A stretch of DNA of 64,000 nt. Origin: Bryobacter sp964387685. Lineage in GTDB: Bacteria; Acidobacteriota; Terriglobia; Bryobacterales; Bryobacteraceae. Every line of letters starts with the position of its first letter. The first letter of the stretch is position 1. A program made the translations under genes and the position numbers. The stretch is from NCBI GenBank assembly GCA_964387685.1, contig CAYLXK010000012.1, forward strand, positions 62,001 to 126,000, read 5' to 3'. Below, one piece after another: positions 61,934 to 64,000 of the stretch. The notes under the pieces were generated by a model. That model was not told the DNA's origin. It ran no database searches and saw only the letters and a program-made list of their open reading frames with translations.

Positions 61934-62953
61934 ATGCCAAACCGTTATTACGAAAAAGATGGCAATCTGGGCCTGTTGAAGGGTAAGACCATCGGCGTTG
62001 TAGGCTATGGCAGCCAGGGACACGCCCATGCGCTGAACCAGCGGGATTCGGGCCAAGACGTCGTTGTGGGCCTCTATGAAGGCTCCCAAAGCTGGGCCAA
62101 AGCCGAAGCCGCAGGCTTGCGGGTGATGAGTGTGGCGGAGATGACCAAGGCCGCGGACTTCATCATGATCCTGGTCAGCGATCACATCCAGGCCGACATC
62201 TACGAAGCGGAAATCAAGCCGAATCTGAAGCCGGGCAAGACGATTCTCTTTGCCCACGGCTTCAACATCCACTTTGGCTTTATCAAGCCGCCGGAAGGCG
62301 TAGACGTATCGATGGTTGCGCCCAAAGCCCCTGGGCACCGCGTGCGCGAGCTATACACCGAAGGCGTCGGCGTTCCGGCGTTGGTGGCCATCGCGCAGGA
62401 CGCTAGCGGCAATGCTCTGGCCAACGCTTTGGCCTATGCGCACGGGCTGGGCAGTCTGAAGGCTGGCGTGATCGAGACGAGCTTCCGCGAAGAGACGGAG
62501 TCCGATCTCTTCGGCGAACAAGCCGTGCTCTGCGGCGGCGTGAGCGAACTGATCAATGCCGGCTTTGAAACCTTGACCGCGGCGGGCTACGCGCCTGAAA
62601 TCGCTTATTTCGAATGCCTGCATGAACTAAAACTCATCGTCGATCTCATCTACGAGGGCGGCTTGGGCTACATGCGCTACAGCGTCTCCGACACTGCCGA
62701 GTATGGCGATTACGTCACCGGACCGCGCATCATTAACGCCGAAACCCGCCAGGAGATGAAGAAGATCCTGGAAGAGATCCAGAGCGGCCACTTCGCCCGC
62801 ACCTGGATGGCGGAGAACAAGAGCGGCCGTCATAAATTCCTGGCCATGCGCAAGGCCGGCCACGATCTGCCGATCGAACGGGTGGGCAAGGAACTCCGCG
62901 AAATGATGACCTTCCTCAAGAAGAAGAAAGAAGTCGGCATCCCGCAAGAGTAG
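61934..62953 (+). CDS. ilvC: Ketol-acid reductoisomerase (class I)
   Basis: A 339-residue class I KARI. It begins with the NADPH-binding motif TIGVVGYGSQGHAHALNQRDSG; the acidic Mg-binding residues appear in the C-terminal knotted domain (FGEQAVLCGGVSELINAGFETLTAAGYAPEIAYFECLHELKLIVDLIYEGG). It isomerises and reduces acetolactate and acetohydroxybutyrate. The ATG directly follows the ilvN stop, so translation is coupled. Length and motifs fit the family without gaps. Confidence 0.96.
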   Translation: MPNRYYEKDGNLGLLKGKTIGVVGYGSQGHAHALNQRDSGQDVVVGLYEGSQSWAKAEAAGLRVMSVAEMTKAADFIMILVSDHIQADIYEAEIKPNLKPGKTILFAHGFNIHFGFIKPPEGVDVSMVAPKAPGHRVRELYTEGVGVPALVAIAQDASGNALANALAYAHGLGSLKAGVIETSFREETESDLFGEQAVLCGGVSELINAGFETLTAAGYAPEIAYFECLHELKLIVDLIYEGGLGYMRYSVSDTAEYGDYVTGPRIINAETRQEMKKILEEIQSGHFARTWMAENKSGRHKFLAMRKAGHDLPIERVGKELREMMTFLKKKKEVGIPQE

Positions 62954-62962
62954 TTCAAACCT

Positions 62963-64000
62963 ATGCGCATCTTTACCTTCGATACGACCCTCAGAGACGG
63001 CACCCAAGGCGAAAACGTCAGCTACAGCGTGGAGGACAAAATCGCCATTGCGATGAAACTCGACGAACTGGGTATTGACTACATTGAGGGCGGCTGGCCG
63101 GGGTCGAACCCGAAGGATAAGGAATTTTTTGCGCGCGCCAAAGGCATCCAGTTGCATCATGCGCGGCTGGTGGCCTTTGGCGCGACGCGCTTGGCTAAAA
63201 ATCCTGTGGAGCAGGACGCAAGCGTCAACGCCATTGTGGACGCCGAAACGCCGGCGGTGGCGATTTTTGGCAAGAGTTGGGACCTGCATGTGCATCGCGC
63301 GCTGGGTATCACCGAAGACGAGAATCTGAAGCTGATCGCCGACACCGTGGGCTATCTAAAGAAGCGCGGACGCGAGGTGATCTACGACGCCGAGCACTTC
63401 TTTGACGGCTATAAGTCGAAGCCTGCCTATGCGCTCCAGACGCTGGAAGCGGCGGCCCGCGCGGGCGCCGACGCGCTGGTGCTGTGCGATACAAATGGTG
63501 GCACGCTGCCTGGCCCCTTAGCCGAAATCGTGATTGAGGTGCGACAGCGCTTCGACAAGATTGTGGGCATCCACTGCCACAATGATTCCGACGTCGCTGT
63601 GGCCAATACCTTGGCCGCCGTGGAATGCGGCGCGACGCATGTACAAGGCTGCATGAACGGCTATGGCGAACGCTGCGGCAACGCCAATTTGGCGAGCGTC
63701 ATCGCCAATTTAGAACTGAAGCTCGGCCACACGACGATCGGCCCCGAGAAGATGGCGAACTTAACGCAGGTCTGTCGCTTCATTGCGGAACTGGCCAATC
63801 TGCCCCTGGCCAATAACCAGCCCTACGTCGGCAAGAGTGCGTTTGCGCACAAGGGCGGCGTGCACGTGAGCGCCGTGATGAAGGATTCCTCCACCTATGA
63901 GCATGTGGAGCCCAAGCGCACGGGCAACCGGCAGCGTGTGCTGCTGAGCGACCTTTCGGGGCGCGGCAATATTCTCTACAAGCTCGAAGAACGCGGCTTG
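62963..64000 (+). CDS. cimA: Citramalate synthase, 5' part (runs off the right edge)
   Basis: 346 codons are present without a stop, so the C-terminal part lies outside. The protein starts FTFDTTLRDGTQGENVSYSVEDKIAIAMKLDELGIDYIEGGWPGSNPKDKEFF. GGWPGSNPKD is typical of the CimA subgroup, not leucine-type isopropylmalate synthases. The metal ligands are present: D in TTLRDG, HxH in GIHCHND, and N in GYGERCGNANLAS. Further on, HKGGVHVSAV and VLLSDLSGRGN follow. It condenses acetyl-CoA and pyruvate to (R)-citramalate, giving 2-ketobutyrate for isoleucine without threonine. It follows ilvC by 9 bp. Confidence 0.9.
   Translation, partial: MRIFTFDTTLRDGTQGENVSYSVEDKIAIAMKLDELGIDYIEGGWPGSNPKDKEFFARAKGIQLHHARLVAFGATRLAKNPVEQDASVNAIVDAETPAVAIFGKSWDLHVHRALGITEDENLKLIADTVGYLKKRGREVIYDAEHFFDGYKSKPAYALQTLEAAARAGADALVLCDTNGGTLPGPLAEIVIEVRQRFDKIVGIHCHNDSDVAVANTLAAVECGATHVQGCMNGYGERCGNANLASVIANLELKLGHTTIGPEKMANLTQVCRFIAELANLPLANNQPYVGKSAFAHKGGVHVSAVMKDSSTYEHVEPKRTGNRQRVLLSDLSGRGNILYKLEERGL

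Noticed and set aside
1..64000. CRISPR arrays, transposases, integrases, phage genes, rRNA genes
   Set aside because: None were seen. There are no regularly spaced direct repeats and no transposase- or integrase-like proteins.

Overview
The window looks like a piece of chromosome from an acidobacterium, most likely of the Solibacter/Bryobacter type. The DNA is GC-rich. The envelope is Gram-negative: an Omp85 protein, a TamB-like protein and two Oar-like TonB-dependent receptors. Several secreted enzymes start with short twin-arginine-like leaders, and DUF1080, sulfatase and CarD-family proteins are present. The taxonomic call is inferred from protein style and was not tested by any search. 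No plasmid, phage, IS element or CRISPR array was seen.

Positions 1-15,500: a truncated SNF2-helicase-like gene leads leftward out of the window and diverges from a malonate module (MatC-like carrier and MatB-like malonyl-CoA synthetase). A tRNA-Glu gene, a secreted DUF1080 protein and a sulfatase follow. Next is a sugar-acid module: a sodium/solute symporter, a galactonate dehydratase with an apparent Tat leader, and a KDPG/KDPGal-type aldolase. After that come comEC, a YtxH-like gene, a P5C dehydrogenase and an amidohydrolase.

Positions 15,500-26,000: tRNA-Ala and tRNA-Ser flank a small secreted protein. A leftward cell-shape operon then reads mreB-mreC-mreD-mrdA-rodA, followed by an RNase E/G gene with a roughly 500-residue disordered insertion in its S1 domain and by a secreted hypothetical protein.

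Positions 26,000-35,400: mixed metabolic and hypothetical genes, including an M24 peptidase, a beta-propeller-like protein, CstA, an HIBADH-family dehydrogenase, a small HTH protein and a ThiF/MoeB-like adenylyltransferase. A strongly folded mRNA leader with its own promoter sits near 32,800.

Positions 35,500-50,100: an outer-membrane assembly operon of three overlapping genes (Omp85, SurA-like, TamB-like). A cupin/small-protein pair follows, then a TPR protein coupled to a zinc-ribbon/transmembrane/LamG-like protein, then carD with a recognisable promoter and terminator, then a xylose-isomerase-like TIM-barrel protein.

Positions 50,100-64,000: two tandem Oar-like receptors, the second with an intrinsic terminator. 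Then a fused MetX-MetW gene with a folded leader, divergent from an ilvB-ilvN-ilvC-cimA operon. That operon is preceded by what reads as a complete transcription attenuator: promoter, a 36-codon leader peptide rich in Ile/Val/Leu, an alternative hairpin and a terminator. The gene order implies isoleucine synthesis by the citramalate route, with branched-chain amino acid supply sensed by leader translation.
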